64,000 nt of DNA from Echinococcus granulosus (taxonomy: Eukaryota > Platyhelminthes > Cestoda > Cyclophyllidea > Taeniidae): NCBI RefSeq assembly GCF_000524195.1, contig NW_020170381.1, positions 451,650-515,649 of the forward strand, given 5' to 3'. Below are positions 39,671 to 61,174 of the stretch, in pieces. Every line of letters starts with the position of its first letter. Position 1 is the stretch's first letter. The notes below the pieces were generated by a model. The model was not told where the DNA came from, did no database searches, and saw only the letters and a program-made list of their open reading frames with translations. The translations under genes and the position numbers were made by a program.

Positions 39671-42600
39671 CTAGAAGCGATTATGACAGACACTTGTCGA
39701 CGACAGCGGTTTGGCATCTGCCTGGCGCCTGAAATTAGAAAGTTCAGGGGGATCACTATCACATGCATCCATGGCAAGCAGAGTTCTGTAAAATTCCCTG
39801 GGTTCAATACAAGTCAGAAGGCGATCTTCGATTTCCTTCGAAACCTCCAGCTCCTTCATAGCGCAAGCGTCCTCCACCTTTCCCGCAATCGGCGCCAGTC
39901 CTAGAAGCACCGCCAACGCTTCAACCAGTTCATCATGACGGATAGGCTCACCTATGAAGGCAAATGCAGATATCATATGTTAAAGACTCTGTTGCTATAA
40001 ATAAGGAATATCAAAACAGCATATCTTCGCAAAAGCACATTTTAACAAAAGGACAATTTATTTCACCGAAACACTTCAATTCACTGAACGACAAGATTGC
40101 TTATTTTTGACACATCCTAAAAACACGAACTCACAGATGAATAGTAGTGGCAAAGTGCATTAAAGTTTGGCCTACTATTACCAAACTTCTTGGATGGAGT
40201 GCCAGTGCCTGACTGAGCGTTACCACTTACTGCGAAGATTTCAAGAGTTGGGAATCCAATAAGTGCACAAAGTAAACTTATTTAAATTATAGCTCCGCCT
40301 GACGAAGAAACTACAATTAATGAACGCCTACTTTAAACAAAGAGGACCAATCACTTGAAAGCAACAGGAGAGCGCGTTACTTAATAACAGTAATGAGAAC
40401 CTTGCCGAAGCACAAATGACGCAATTGTTAAAAGTTTAAAGAGATAGAACACTCAACCACTTGCTGAAGTTACCTCAGTAAAAGTTGACCATTTAGTTTT
40501 CATTAAAAAAGTCAAGTAACTAGTTGTTTCAGGAGTCTCTCAATATGTAAAATGACTTAATTTCGGATTTAAATCCTGAAGTTAGGAGTTAAACCATTTT
40601 TTGCATTTAAGGGCTCCGTGGAGCAATAGAGGGCCCACCGACTGTTTGTAGCAACCTCAGAAGACTTGTTTGCTGCAGTTTTGGCTCTGGATACTCTCCA
40701 CAGAGTTCATAGAATGGGCAATGCGGTTCATGCGGTTTTGCTGCCTCCACTATGGCCATGAATGCCGCCTGGATATCGCTTAGAGAAACACCATCATACG
40801 GTACCCGATAGTTCACAAAAACTAAAAATACACCAAATAAGCATATTATGTGAGTAGCTTTTGCTCGATATCCGTATTGCAAGAGTGTCTTTGTGTAGAA
40901 AAAACATGGTTTTGGAGGAAACCAAATTTATTTGCAAAATCCCGTAGGTATGGCGAACTCAATCGTCTATTTCACTCAAACAAATAAGACACTATTGAGC
41001 TTTTAAGCATAAGACGCGTACTATAGACAATGTAGCCACCAATATAACGTGCGAGAAGTATTAAATCAGCAACTAGTTGTAAAATTAGCTTTTAAGCGAT
41101 AGTCCGACAAACCTAGACTTATACTTAATTTTAAAAATGAATCAAAATGGGTTCTGCTTTTCCATGCAGAATAACTGGAACAAGAGATGCCTTGTAGTTA
41201 TGAGAATAGTAGAAGTTTTTTGAAGGAGAAGTGTAAGTGAACTTACGTTTAACAAATGTATCAAAGTCAAACTCAGTGACGTAACGTCCTGTGGAGCCAA
41301 ACCTTGAATATTTTATTTCATTCATCATGTTTTCTATCTAGAATGAATAGAAGTCGACATTCCAGTAAGTCAGTTAACATGAAAGCTATCATTATTTCAA
41401 ATCCCTACGTCAGCATCAGCCACGAAAAGACCCATTGCTCTCGTGAGGTAGGGTATCTCGGTGATAGGAATCGTGTATGATGTTAGCCTTGTGTGGGTAC
41501 AGGAGATCCCTTGAACTCGCAGCAGAGACAAATAAAAGTAATCCTTCATATCATTTAATTCTTCCGCTGTGAGCATATCATAGAATGGTTGCATTGGATT
41601 GCAATACAGATACGTTTGGGAAACGAGAACCCTAAAGCAATACTGATTGTACAGGGCTCACAAATGTGAGAAAAAACAGCGAAAGTGGACTGCGAAGCGA
41701 AAGCTCACCCCGGATCAGCTCTCCACATGTGCATTGCGTTGGCTGGGCCACCAGCAGTAAAGATAAACCGGAAGTCCCGAGAGACTGCAAGGTCGGAGGT
41801 GTACCCGGTGCCGTGCTCTTTACAGGGGTGGGCGACTATATTTGCAGCCTTGTAGGGATCACCATCCAGTGGAACCAAAACCAGCCCCAGTTGTTCATTC
41901 GTAAGAAAGACCAAACAGCTCTTGTTAGACGGCTTTTCCACAACGGTTGGTGTGCATGGAGGAGAAGGAAAATCATCCTTCTCTGGCAAAGTTGCTAAGC
42001 TATAAGAAAAAGAAAAAAAAAGTGGACCCAAAAGTAGTCGGTGCGTTTGACGGTATGCATAAGATCGCTTCTGTTACCTCGTCTCTTTAAAAGTTGGCCT
42101 ATATCACAATAGTATTAATGGAATTATTCTTGAGCAAGACTATGAATTTGGATATTTCAAACATTCTTGAGACTCAGAACAATTGTAAACTAAGAATCGG
42201 TGGAATGCTTATAACCGCCGAGTTCCACAAGACTGCAAGGAAACACATGAAGAGAACGCTAGTTATGGAAAATTAAACGGTGTCTACCTTGCTGAATTGC
42301 TATCACACTTAACGATCCGCGAGAAGTCACTCACCGCACGAAAGGAGCACCCTTCACGGGGGCCATTACAGTTTTTCGAATAGCCAACGCATCGACATCG
42401 AAGAGTCGGAATTTCGAATCGGAATTGGCATAGCAGATGAAATTCTCAGAGTAAAAATCCCCCATTGAGGTGAAGCACTGGGGCTTTGCAATGTGCTCAA
42501 CTTGGATACGTCTCTTTAGTGGAAGAACGTTGTGCTTTGCACTCAGTACATCGTACTCTATCTAAGGTTTTTCACAAAAGGTGGCAATTAAGCGTTGTCC

Positions 42601-45600
42601 CATATGAAATGGATCAGGGTCTTATCCTTTTTTCCATCAGTGTGCCATGAAAGAGAATAAACTAATCCCAAAAATATATCTTAATTAGATAGAATCTCAC
42701 AGTCTTACACACCAGATTTATTGGAGCTTCTGTTTATGTGTTCGCCCAATCTGCAATGTTTTAATGGATTCGTGAAGAAGGGACGAAGTGCTTTTAACAT
42801 ACCAACATTCGGTCTTCGCCCAGTGTAAAGAGCCTAGGGGTGGCATTGTTGTCGCACGTTTTGAAGAGTATGTCCACAATATTGTCGCCGTGCGCACGGT
42901 ATCGACCGGAGAAGACCCATCCGCGATCCAGAGAGTTGCAGGTGCTCTTCCTCCGCAGAAGCGTGGTTGAGTGCTGTGTGTCCTATTGACGAGCATGAAA
43001 GATATTTTGCGGACACTAATAGGGGGCACTTACAATGTAGGCACAGTAGGTGCTATCGGAACTAAAGGCGATCTTCTTCACAATCCCTTTAGCGTAATCG
43101 AAAGGAGGTTGCTTGGTGTCATCCAAGGTGATGGCATCAAGGAATATAACACGACCGGAAGTGCAACCCACGGCTAAAATAGGTGACAGAAAATTTTATC
43201 AGTAACAGAAGGTGAAATGAATTTGAAATTTCTAATCGAACCCAAAAATTGGACATTTCATCTTAAAGTCGCATTTCTACTGGCAATTTAAACTATGATC
43301 ACGCAAGCAATGATTAAGTTTAAGGTTGACGAAATCATTTAATGCAAAGCATTTAACTGGAGAACCGTTCAGGCGCTTGTATGGTAAAAGTGACTTTGGG
43401 AATAGGGAATCTATCATCATTACATATGAGCGAACTGGATACGCGAAACGTGGACACTGTCTAAGCTGCAGAAGACTTCTTCATAGTAGCATTCTCGTTC
43501 AATGCCCAAGTGGCTAACTTAAGAGGCATGTGGGAGATCCAAAGTAAATGGATTGGTGGAATTTATTAGTATGAAGTAAAGTGAAACAACGCGGTACATC
43601 TCACCCAGTACAGTGGTTTAAATATCGTAACAAAAAGTGATGTTGATGAGGAAAGCGGTAACAAAGAATATTGCTTAATTTTAATGCACCAGTAAGTTGC
43701 ATAATTGAAAGGATTGTCGTTGAATGATTGAAAGATCACAGATTGCAAAAATGCATACCGAGAAAGCCCCCGTAGGGATCAAAAGCGCAAGAATTCAGCT
43801 GCTGATTCTCAAGCATTCGCGTGCGGACGGGTACTCTAGGGAGGGACAATGGAGGTGTAAGCTATTCAATCTCCACAGTAAAATAGGACTAAATAAAAAC
43901 AAATTTATATCGAAAAGAAGGGTAGTACTTACAACCACTTATAATTCCAAGTCTTTATCATACCGCTATGACCAACTGTGGTAATTAAATCCCTAAAAAG
44001 CAAATCAAAAACAGAGTTGAATCAAAGGTGTGAGGCAGGGGGTCATATACCTTTGCAGGAGGATTACCGAAATGGATGAGAAGAAATACCGTTGATTGTA
44101 GCACACTGGTCTCTTTCAAGAAGCTGACAAGTTTGAGAATGAAAGAGTTAAACAAAGCAGGAATGAAAACGGAAAAAAAAACATTGCGGAACTAGCCTTA
44201 ACAACTTTCCCCTCAATTTGGAGACTCAGTATAATGGCCTGGGATGTACTGATGAGGAAATCCTCGGTAGCAAAAGTAACTCTCGGATCCAGAGTGTCTA
44301 TATGACTATTTTGGGCACTGGATTCCTCCAAACCACTATATCAAATACAACAACACATTATTACGCGCTTCCGATCGAAGACGTTCTCTTGGTAGAACAA
44401 CACATTATATTGGTTAAAATGAATTTCTTTTGCAATCAGTTAAGAAAAAAAACAGAAAAAGTGCTTAAACCGGCGAAATATGTTTCATTTGTGACACTCT
44501 TTCTTTAAGTTACCAAAGTAAAGTGACCTGAAATAAGAAGGCCTGCTTAGTAGTCAGGGAATTTCCAAAATGTAGAAAAAAGTTGCTACAAGTGTAGAAG
44601 ATTTCAGGAGTAAATGACAGGCCTTAGTGAGATGGCATATCACAGCTGAATTTACGTGACTATTCACACGTTAGAAATGTGATAATACCGAAAAAATCGG
44701 CTTAGTAACCATAAACATGCTAATGCTGGTTTCCTTCATGAGACCCGCAACGATGGATTAAGGTTGGATTATGCCTCCCTTCATCACTTTCCCTCCCAGT
44801 TTATTCAAACACTTGGCAAGCGAATTGTTGAATGTTTAGTGAAAAATCAAGCACCACCGAGTAATACGAATGAGGTAACTTACAATTTTTCAAAGACACT
44901 GCACCTATAACCAAAATAAAGCAGGAAGAAGTGAATCCACTAATCATGACTTATTTCTGGAATCACTATCCACAATAGATCCATTGTCATATGAGATTGA
45001 GCTGCAAAAGAATACTTAGTACCTGTTTCAATGACATGTAAACTTGATCACTTTACGGCATTTTCGCTGCGTCAAAGTTTATTTGCTGTTACTTTTATTA
45101 TTTGCGAAAAGTTCCCATCTCTCGGTGACCATAAATGGGTGATCAAATTACAATAAACAAAACTAACTCATTAAAGAGTCCTGTCTCAGCAAAACTGACT
45201 GACGAAATCGGGCCGGATTTGAGATCATGATGCCAATGAAGAAGGTTAAAGTCCGAGTCGGAGAATCGAATCTGACCACTTTCATCGCCTGTAACGATTG
45301 CTATCCTGGACGAAACACTATGCAAGTATTTGTAGAGAAGATGAACTCAGTCGGAAAGGTACACTCAGATAGGCTACAAAATAAACTTAAATTACCAAGA
45401 AGTTATGGTAAGGAAGGTGATTCCTATCTGATGCAAGGGAATCAGCTTCGTTGCAGCTCTAAAGCAAGGTGATTTCTTCAGGTCTAAATAATTGATAAAC
45501 TCAGCTAAAATAAGTGAGAAATTGTTAATGTAAACAGAAATCCAAAGCAATTGCACTTTCATTTGCTTTAGTGGAGAAATGAAAAGGAAGTGGCATTTGA

Positions 45601-48600
45601 GCGCAATTAATTGACCTAGAATTGAGTAGTTTTTGTGTGCAATAAGCCAAAATTGTCTGTTTATGTGGCATCCATAAAACAAGGTGCTAACATTCAACAT
45701 TTCATTATAACAAATTTGAAAAAGACTAAACGGGATCAAAATGTGGATGTAAGGCTTACTAACGCTTGGAGTTGATGAACATTACAATAAGTAAGTTAAC
45801 AATTTACTCGCGATAAACAAAGGCGCAATGTCTATACGTCTTAGTTCTAATGTTGTCTATAATGCCTACGCAAAATGGACCTTCATGCATCATTTTGGCG
45901 CAGGATGATAAATCAAGAGGGCCGTGAGCTCTGGTGACTGTATGGAATTCGCGAACATGCAGTGGGCATGAGTAAGCACTCTAAAATACCAGGCGGCTAG
46001 AAAACAGTGTCCCTATGGTCTCACCCTTTTTAGTCCACCGACTCTTTTCCCAAACAACGATGTAGCCCCTGTTAGTTGCCGTTATTGCCATATCGGTGTC
46101 CGGAACGTAAGCAGACATAACGAACTTGCCGTAGTTTGTCCGGAAAGTTGACGAACATAGAGGGGGTGAGTGGGAGGTCATGCATCCCCCTAATGTCTTC
46201 GTCAAAATGTCCAGTAATTTTATTAGTTCTTTATTTGAAATAGTATATGGTAAATAATATAAGAACCATACATCATAAGTGAAGTGTCTACATACACATT
46301 ACGAAGAAACCTGCCAATATTCATTGTTTGGAAAAACTAGGCAGGACATGTGCGTCGGTTTGATGGTTTATTAGTATATTTAAAACTGCTTTGTTTGTCG
46401 CATCTGTATGCTGGTTGGTTTTAAGAGTAAGTCAAATTCTAAATAATAAGGTGTCGGTATTTAACAGCGAGAATTGTGTCAAATAAGTACTAATCACCTA
46501 GTTAGCTTTAAAACAGTCTCTTAGCTTATCAAACCCCCAAAACTGGTATCTGACTGTTCCCGTATTTTAAATTAGCTTCTTGTAAGAGTTTTACCTAGTC
46601 CAAAAAGAAGGCTATGCATAATCGGCTCGCGAATGAAAATGTATCAATAGACTCACAACTGCATTATTTACCAAAAATTAAGTTAGTTAATATTAAGCCC
46701 TCTGTTATGAGACAGGATTCCAAACAAAATTCAGGATTCATATGGATATATTGAAATAAAAAAAACAATAAAAAGGGCAGTCTTACCCAATCATAGAACA
46801 CGACATGAGTTTCGCTATTGGACATGGCCTGGAAGTAATTATCTGACCTGAAGGCGATGTGCGCCTGAACACCAAGTTTGTCGCTTTCGAGTTGAGTAAA
46901 GCAGAGGGGGTGCTCAGCAGAACTGGTCCAGTCCCACACAGCAAGGACCTGGTGCGTAGGATCCGCGCTCAGAGTGGCCAAATAGCGCGCGTCGGGTGAA
47001 AGGCGGACAGCCATTACGCCGTCACGGTGAATCGTAAAGAGGCAGCGAACCGGCGTGCGGCTGCGCGCGTCCCACACAATCACCGCACTATCCGGTCCTC
47101 GATCCCCTGTGCTCAACCAGCGACGGTCCTTGCTCGCGCAGGCGCACACTATCGTGTTCACCTACCCTTACACATAAATGTAAAAAAAAGACGACTCAGG
47201 AAAGCAGTAATCTAAGTAGGATTATTCCACCTGATAGTAATACTGGTTACTGCAACACACTTCAACCAGTCTTCAGTAATGCCATTTTCCAGACCATCTG
47301 CGGAACCGTTAAAGGTTAAAAACACCTTCAGCATCGTCATTATCTTAAAGGAATTAGAGTCGATCGTTTGAATCGGTAAGGAGTCTTCTCAATATTTATG
47401 ATAGGCCCAAATGCGATTCCATATTTACCCGTGGTTTTACATCAACATTGCTTTATTACCAACATTAACACAGGTAAAAGTTGAAATTATAAAATATGTT
47501 TCTGAATAAAAAGATTAATATTAAGTAGTTTTAGAGGCAAGAACAAGTTAATTTGGAAAACTAATGCAGAAAATCATACGTGTCCACGTAGAATATGTTG
47601 CGCGTTTTTCTTTACGTCATAAATCACAGCAAGGTGACCAGATACGAAAAAGAGGCAAAAATTCATGCCGTCGCTCAAATTTATCACGGGAACGTGATGA
47701 TTGAAGCTGAAAACTCGAACAGGTTTTAGGGCTTCTCGGGCACAGGACAACACCGATAGTTCGCGTTTCTGTTCCTTTTCTTTGGCAGGCAACTCGGTAG
47801 ACATTGATGCAGACTGATACTCCTTGTCAGGGGGACCACCGTCTAAATAATCATCAGGCCCCCACGTATCTTTTACAAGCATCTGAAAGCAGAGGGAGAT
47901 CCCCATATCTTCTGTCGAGATGTCAACAGTTGCCGAGCGTGACACCGCGTTTTCATCGGATGCTAAATACAGGTTTTTTAGTCCTAAAGGTGGTAGAAGC
48001 AATTAATTCGATTTTGCTTTTAATTCCAAAGGTTAAAGGCCAACTTCGAGACAGGTAAAATGAAACAGCACAGTAATATTTTTTAAAGTTGGCAATCTGC
48101 TTAACAGTGCAAGGATCAAAATCAGGTACAAAAGTAAAAAAAATGAGATAAGCGGCTTAAAAAGAAGTTAGGCACCTCAAAACAAATCAAGATATCGGCG
48201 TTTTCTCAAAAATACAGTTGGAGCCTATTTTAAGTGTTTGAATCTGTACATCCTTAAAGTGGCGTAGGCTATTGTGCAAGTCAAGAGCAAGCATACTTAG
48301 ATAAAATCCACCACTAGACAAACCTGAATTCTTACTAAAGTCACATGTAACTCAAAAAATTTCGAGGAAAGACTTTGTCCCAGAATTTTGGTTTTTAGCA
48401 GAAGTGTGCATCAATAGGCGAAAATCAGTGGAATTTTCCAGTCATACTCTCAGTAAATATGTGCAGTTAACATACAACCCATACTTATTGAGAAAATCTG
48501 CTTAGTACAGAAATTACCCACTAGAGTTACCAAGGCCAGTGTACTGCATACTTATGTCAGTTACAGCATGTATTTTCATTCTGAAGTTCAAACTCGAAGA

Positions 48601-48683
48601 ACAAAACCGCGCAACTTACCCCCTTCTTTTGGTGGCAGATATTTGCGTTTAGCAAAATTGTGGCCTCCACCTTGACCCCGCAT
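39671..48683 (-). CDS. CFAP251/WDR66 cilia- and flagella-associated WD40 protein, 18 exons
   Basis: Exons complement(39671..39951, 40639..40821, 41247..41337, 41409..41631, 41709..41999, 42335..42561, 42803..42982, 43034..43173, 43759..43835, 43933..43992, 44068..44123, 44206..44335, 45168..45317, 45808..45937, 46025..46196, 46787..47161, 47580..47983, 48620..48683) hold phase throughout and give about 1077 residues (human WDR66 is about 1150). WD40 repeats include CACASKDRRWLSTGDRGPDS, VTGDESGQIRFSDSD, GHSGMIKTWNY and FTAGGPANAMHMW. The C-terminal part (LRVQGIS, PYLTRAMGL, then an EF-hand-like helical region and LLGLAPIAGK) follows CFAP251 in order. In cilia this protein is part of the calmodulin- and spoke-associated complex at the base of radial spoke 3. 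The start is ATG 48683-48681, and exon 1 ends G|GTAAGT. Least certain are exon 45808-45937, the start of 46025-46196, and the donor at 44206 (44203 also fits). Confidence 0.92.
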
Positions 48684-51600
48684 TTTGTGTCAACACATTT
48701 GAAGGGATGCAATTCTGAATGGAATTACAAGGTCAAACGAGTACCTTAAAACATTTTTGTTTTAGTTTTCCGTTAATTACATCTCTCCTTACGGAACATT
48801 CGACGGTATGATCCGTGGTAATAATAACGCAACCGAGAGTAGTATCCAAAAGCCGAATCAATATACCATCTCTTTGAGGTCTGACCAGCCTGAGGATTTG
48901 TGGTGTATCGAGGTAAAATGAATGACAAAGAGAGGTGGTATATTGATGCCGGTTACCTAAAATCCCTACTTATGCCTAAGAAAAAGCCGGTTTTCACCTA
49001 GAATAATACAGAAACCCATAGTATGTAAAGTACAACAATACCACGCATTGTAATTACGCAAATCTGAGTACGTTGGTGCAGTTATTAGAATGTTACAGTG
49101 CTATCGAAGCTTTACTGCTCGCTTCCATTTAGGTAATGTCATTAGGTCCTTATAAAATCAGGTGTTGATGTTCCTCTTTTAATGCATGCAAAATATCGGT
49201 TGTGAAATTACATTAAATCACTGAGTTGTGTCTCAAAGACACAAAAAGACGTTCAGTCTACCAATTAGGCAGGTTAAACGGTTTTACCTCAGTAATTTTA
49301 GCCCTAATCTATAATGACAAGTCATTTTCCTCTTAGCATTTGATTTGTTTCATTTACCGTTATTAACTTTATGTTTTGTTCAACCGCGCATTTAACTACG
49401 CAAGAATTCCACTAATCTGCTATTAACTCAGGTCTTACGTGTCAGCAAAGCACGTTGTTTCAGACTACTTCAACTTGTTATGCCTTTAAGGATGGTTTAG
49501 GACCTAAATATCGACACAAGAAATAAACGTAAATTTTTACTCGACGTTCAGCACACTGAAGTCGGTGTTTCCTTAGTAAAGCTATAGGTCGGGTTTGTTA
49601 AAATTGATTTACTGCCTTTTTTTACTTCTTGAGGATGCCATAGAGAAAGCAGATTAGACGCACCTCATAACGCATGGTTATTTTCGAATGACTAGGCTTT
49701 AGCGATTAGGTAAACTCAGGATTTAGCAGATCATTTGTGTCGGGCACTGCAGCGTCCGTGGGACCCCATTCTCCACGTATCTTCAATGCATGCTTCTGCT
49801 ATATATATTAGTGCTGCACAAACCTGATTCGTTTACCGTGTGGCTCTCATATCCACTGTGCTAACCGCATCAAACTAGTTTTCTTTTTCTCGTATTTTAC
49901 CGCTACAACCTTATTAATTTGCTTACTTGATTGTTCGTGCATCTAGAATTTCGCAGCAGAATTTCGACCTAGATTTTTCACTTAAGTTTGTCAGGAACGA
50001 TTCAATACTCTGTCGTTCTGCTTCATCAGAATTTCCAAAACCAATTCTTTGAGCAGAACTATGTGTTACTTTATCGGTAGTGCATTGTTTTCCTGATCAA
50101 GCACCTTTGTGCTCGATTCGTACCTGCTAGAATTATGTCTGTACGACTAATTTCCAGGAAAAGGCTACGAGAGCTCCACACGTGGCTTATTTGTTATCTT
50201 ATGTTTCCTGCTTTGTGAATCCTCAATCGGATACTATTCTTGTTATACGGATTTGTTAGTTTTCAGTGGATCGTTTTAAAAGGTAAAATATTTTTAGAAG
50301 TCAATATTTTGAGCTTTACGAAAGTGGTTTGAGGCTTGCTATGAGCTCTTTAGGCAATTCCCGAACATCGACGAATTGCCTTGTCATCTCTCATGCAATT
50401 GCTTCGTAGTGTTGATTTTAGCCTAAAAATTGTTTTAAATCCATTTATGTTTTTGGATTCCGTTCACAACAGTGTAAAAATAAGTGACTAGGCTTTGAAG
50501 ACCGTCGTCTAACGCGTGGGGGCATTCTAGTTAAAATAAGCACCAATGGGAAAGCCTCAATCAACAGCAGATTCTATCAACTAAATTTACTGAAAACTAC
50601 AAGTTTCAAAGGACCAGTGCGCCTTTCTTCACATTTCTAAACTCATCAGATTTAAGTGAACCTGATAGAGCACCCATAATTTCAACAAAGAACAAGATGT
50701 TTTTTGACAAAACATGCGACTGTAGAACGCTGACCTACTTCATATTGATCATGCTTCGACAAAATAAATGGGGAGTAGTGAATTATTTTTGATATTTTCG
50801 CACGTAGGAATGTATGTCTCAATCGACTGAAAATGCGCCTTTAACCAGCCTTGTGTTTGAGATGGTCGTCGTCATCACTTTCTCCCTCTTATCAATGGCA
50901 GATAGGTGTACGCTAGTATCAGGCTATAACCGCTGGTAAAAAGGTCGCATTTACTTCTGTGGCGCAGCTGCTGCACCTGATGACCAGTTGGGTGCACATA
51001 GCGCATGCATTTCGTGTCTGCAAAAATGTGTCGCCTCGTGTCCGCCTTGTGCTGTAGATGGATAAATGTTGGCATGTATTTTCCCTCCAGTCGTTCATAC
51101 TTGAGAAGCATGAACGATTTGCTTTTGTGACTTGCAGGGAAATGCTTGCCCTGGTAACTTAAGGACTCTGGGGCAGTGGAATAATCTCCGGGGTGCTCAG
51201 TCTCTAAATGGCCTAAAGGATCGAAGAGCTGGCCACATTGGTCGAAGCTGATTGGAGGAAGTGTCCCACTGGTAGTAAAGGTTGGTGGATTTTATGGGCG
51301 GTAGAGGGAGAGGCAGAGAGGCATTCCTAGTGACATTCTCACATATCTGAACGCTGATATGGCCTCGCCAAACCACGTTTCCATAATAAATTATTCAGGT
51401 AGTTATCCACTCAGTGCCTGTTCAGTGATGACCATTAAGGCTAGGTTTCAAATAAACCACTGTCGATAATTTAGGTAACAGAAAATTGTGGGTTACAAAT
51501 AAAGTTACCCCTACACGAAGGTGATGTTTACAGACTATTTCATTCCAAATTTGATTATGCTGCTAATAAGTTAGAAGCAGAAAAGACATTGGTTTGAAAA

Positions 51601-53320
51601 ACCACAGCATCCAAATTCAATGTCAATGGAAATTTAGCCTCAATCAGTTTGTCATTTTTAGAAAAATTTTAATTTTGTGGTAGTAACTTTAATTTCTTTA
51701 AATGGACCATCGTTTCGGATGCCGAGAAGTTTGAGAAAAATTATAAAGAAATGAAACTGAACCTCGCGTCGCTATCTATTCCTTCCCATTCATTGTCACG
51801 TGTAGATTAAAATAAAATGGCAGGTTTCGAGCACTTAAACGTGGAACATTATTCTTGGATTAAGTTGTTTAGCAGGAACAGACTTTGTTAACCGTTGGAA
51901 ATTGGGTTACACTTAGCGACCTACAAGCAAATGGTAGAGCCCAGTGTGGTCATCGCAGGCGACCATAAGCTATAGCAGCTGTGGGACCCTTCAGAAGTAA
52001 AATCTTACTATTTTTTGGATTTCGGGCCTATAACTTATTTTTGAGATTCCAATGTGTTGGAAGTTCGCTGGAGAACTTTGGCGTTATCACCTGAATGTAT
52101 TTTGCGTTATTAGTAAGGATGCAGGATGAATCTTGCATTAGTTCAGATAAACGGCTTAATCGCCTCGGCATCAGTGCCACCTCCTTTGATGATTATCTGC
52201 ATGCTTTCTTACCTCAGAATCCAGCGAACATGTATTTTAGCGGAAAATCTTAACATGATCAGTCCTTCTTCCGCCACCTATTTCCCTTTTATTACGTTTT
52301 GTCATTATTCCTGCTTCTCAACATTATCCTCTTCATTTTTCATTTGTTATTGCGATCAATTCCCCTGGCATATGCTTACTACGTCGAACTCTTATTATTT
52401 TTAATTGAAATTCTTATCCACTTGGGGTCTACAAATTCGTCCTTCGCTTCTTTGATGCGCATTTTAGCAAGCCAATGTTCAGGCCAGCACCCAGAAATGT
52501 TGTAAAATATTTTGCAATGAAACTAAAAGTTAGTATTTCACGATAAGTGAGGGCGCACACATTTGGTGAGGCGTATCAGAGTGGTCGCTGTTTGGAAATT
52601 TGGACTACGTTCTTCATTAGAAGCAGGAGCAAGTCATCTAAACGATGACTTATAAATAAAAGACTCTTTTCGTCATTCAGTAGTATGTCCAATCGGTATG
52701 TCGGTATATTACAACTTACGGAAACAATAAGAACGAACTTTAACGCACTTTTCTAACTGAATATTCAGTGCAGAACATCACGGTCCAATAATTTTATTAC
52801 ATCTAGCAGAACATTTATTTGCATAAGAGAAAAAACCGATTAGCTCCTCGATCCAACAACTTTTGAACGTTTATTTTCTTAGCTTGCATGCTCAAAATGT
52901 CATTGACGTGACAGCTGCACGTATACTCACAGCAAAGGGGGTAAGGCCGCAGAGTGAAAAACCATCTTCCGTAAAATGGCTTGATGCGAAAAGACCATTC
53001 TGAGTACATACCCCAAAAGCAAAAACCTCCGTACATTGGTATTTCCAAGTGGCAAGAAACAGTCAACTATGCCAGGTTATTCTCATTGATGAAATAAAAG
53101 AACGAAGAGCGACATTGTACTTCAAGGCGTGGAACATTTACAACCGTAAGATTGATACGTTACGCGATTTATTTATATCAAAGCAACACCCAAATAGATT
53201 ACTGCGAACACTAGAGAATGGAGTCAACATTTGTGACAGTAAAATATATCTGGATGCATTTTGCAGAACGCCTGCATGCTTCCTGGAATGGAGAGGCTGG
53301 CAGACGGTGTTGGTAGTCGC
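48684..53320. other. Intergenic stretch of 4.6 kb
   Basis: Upstream of the CFAP251-like gene and downstream of the CaMKI-like gene, both minus strand. It contains an imperfect fold-back at 48853-48952. Short ORFs at 50875-51111 (-) and 52126-52404 (+) have no recognisable family and lack supporting splice context. Otherwise I see AT-rich sequence only. Confidence 0.5.
48853..48952. repeat. Imperfect inverted repeat (fold-back)
   Basis: The arm at 48853-48876 (CAATATACCATCTCTTTG in its core) pairs with the arm at 48926-48952 (CAAAGAGAGGTGGTATATTG), leaving a loop of about 49 bases. A few mismatches or indels lie within about 25 paired positions. It lies about 170 bp upstream of the CFAP251-like start codon. 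Confidence 0.75.

Positions 53321-61174
<7,854 letters not shown>

Noticed and set aside
41666..41998. Plus-strand ORF of 110 codons
   Set aside because: Antisense shadow of a CFAP251-like WD40 exon (41709-41999).
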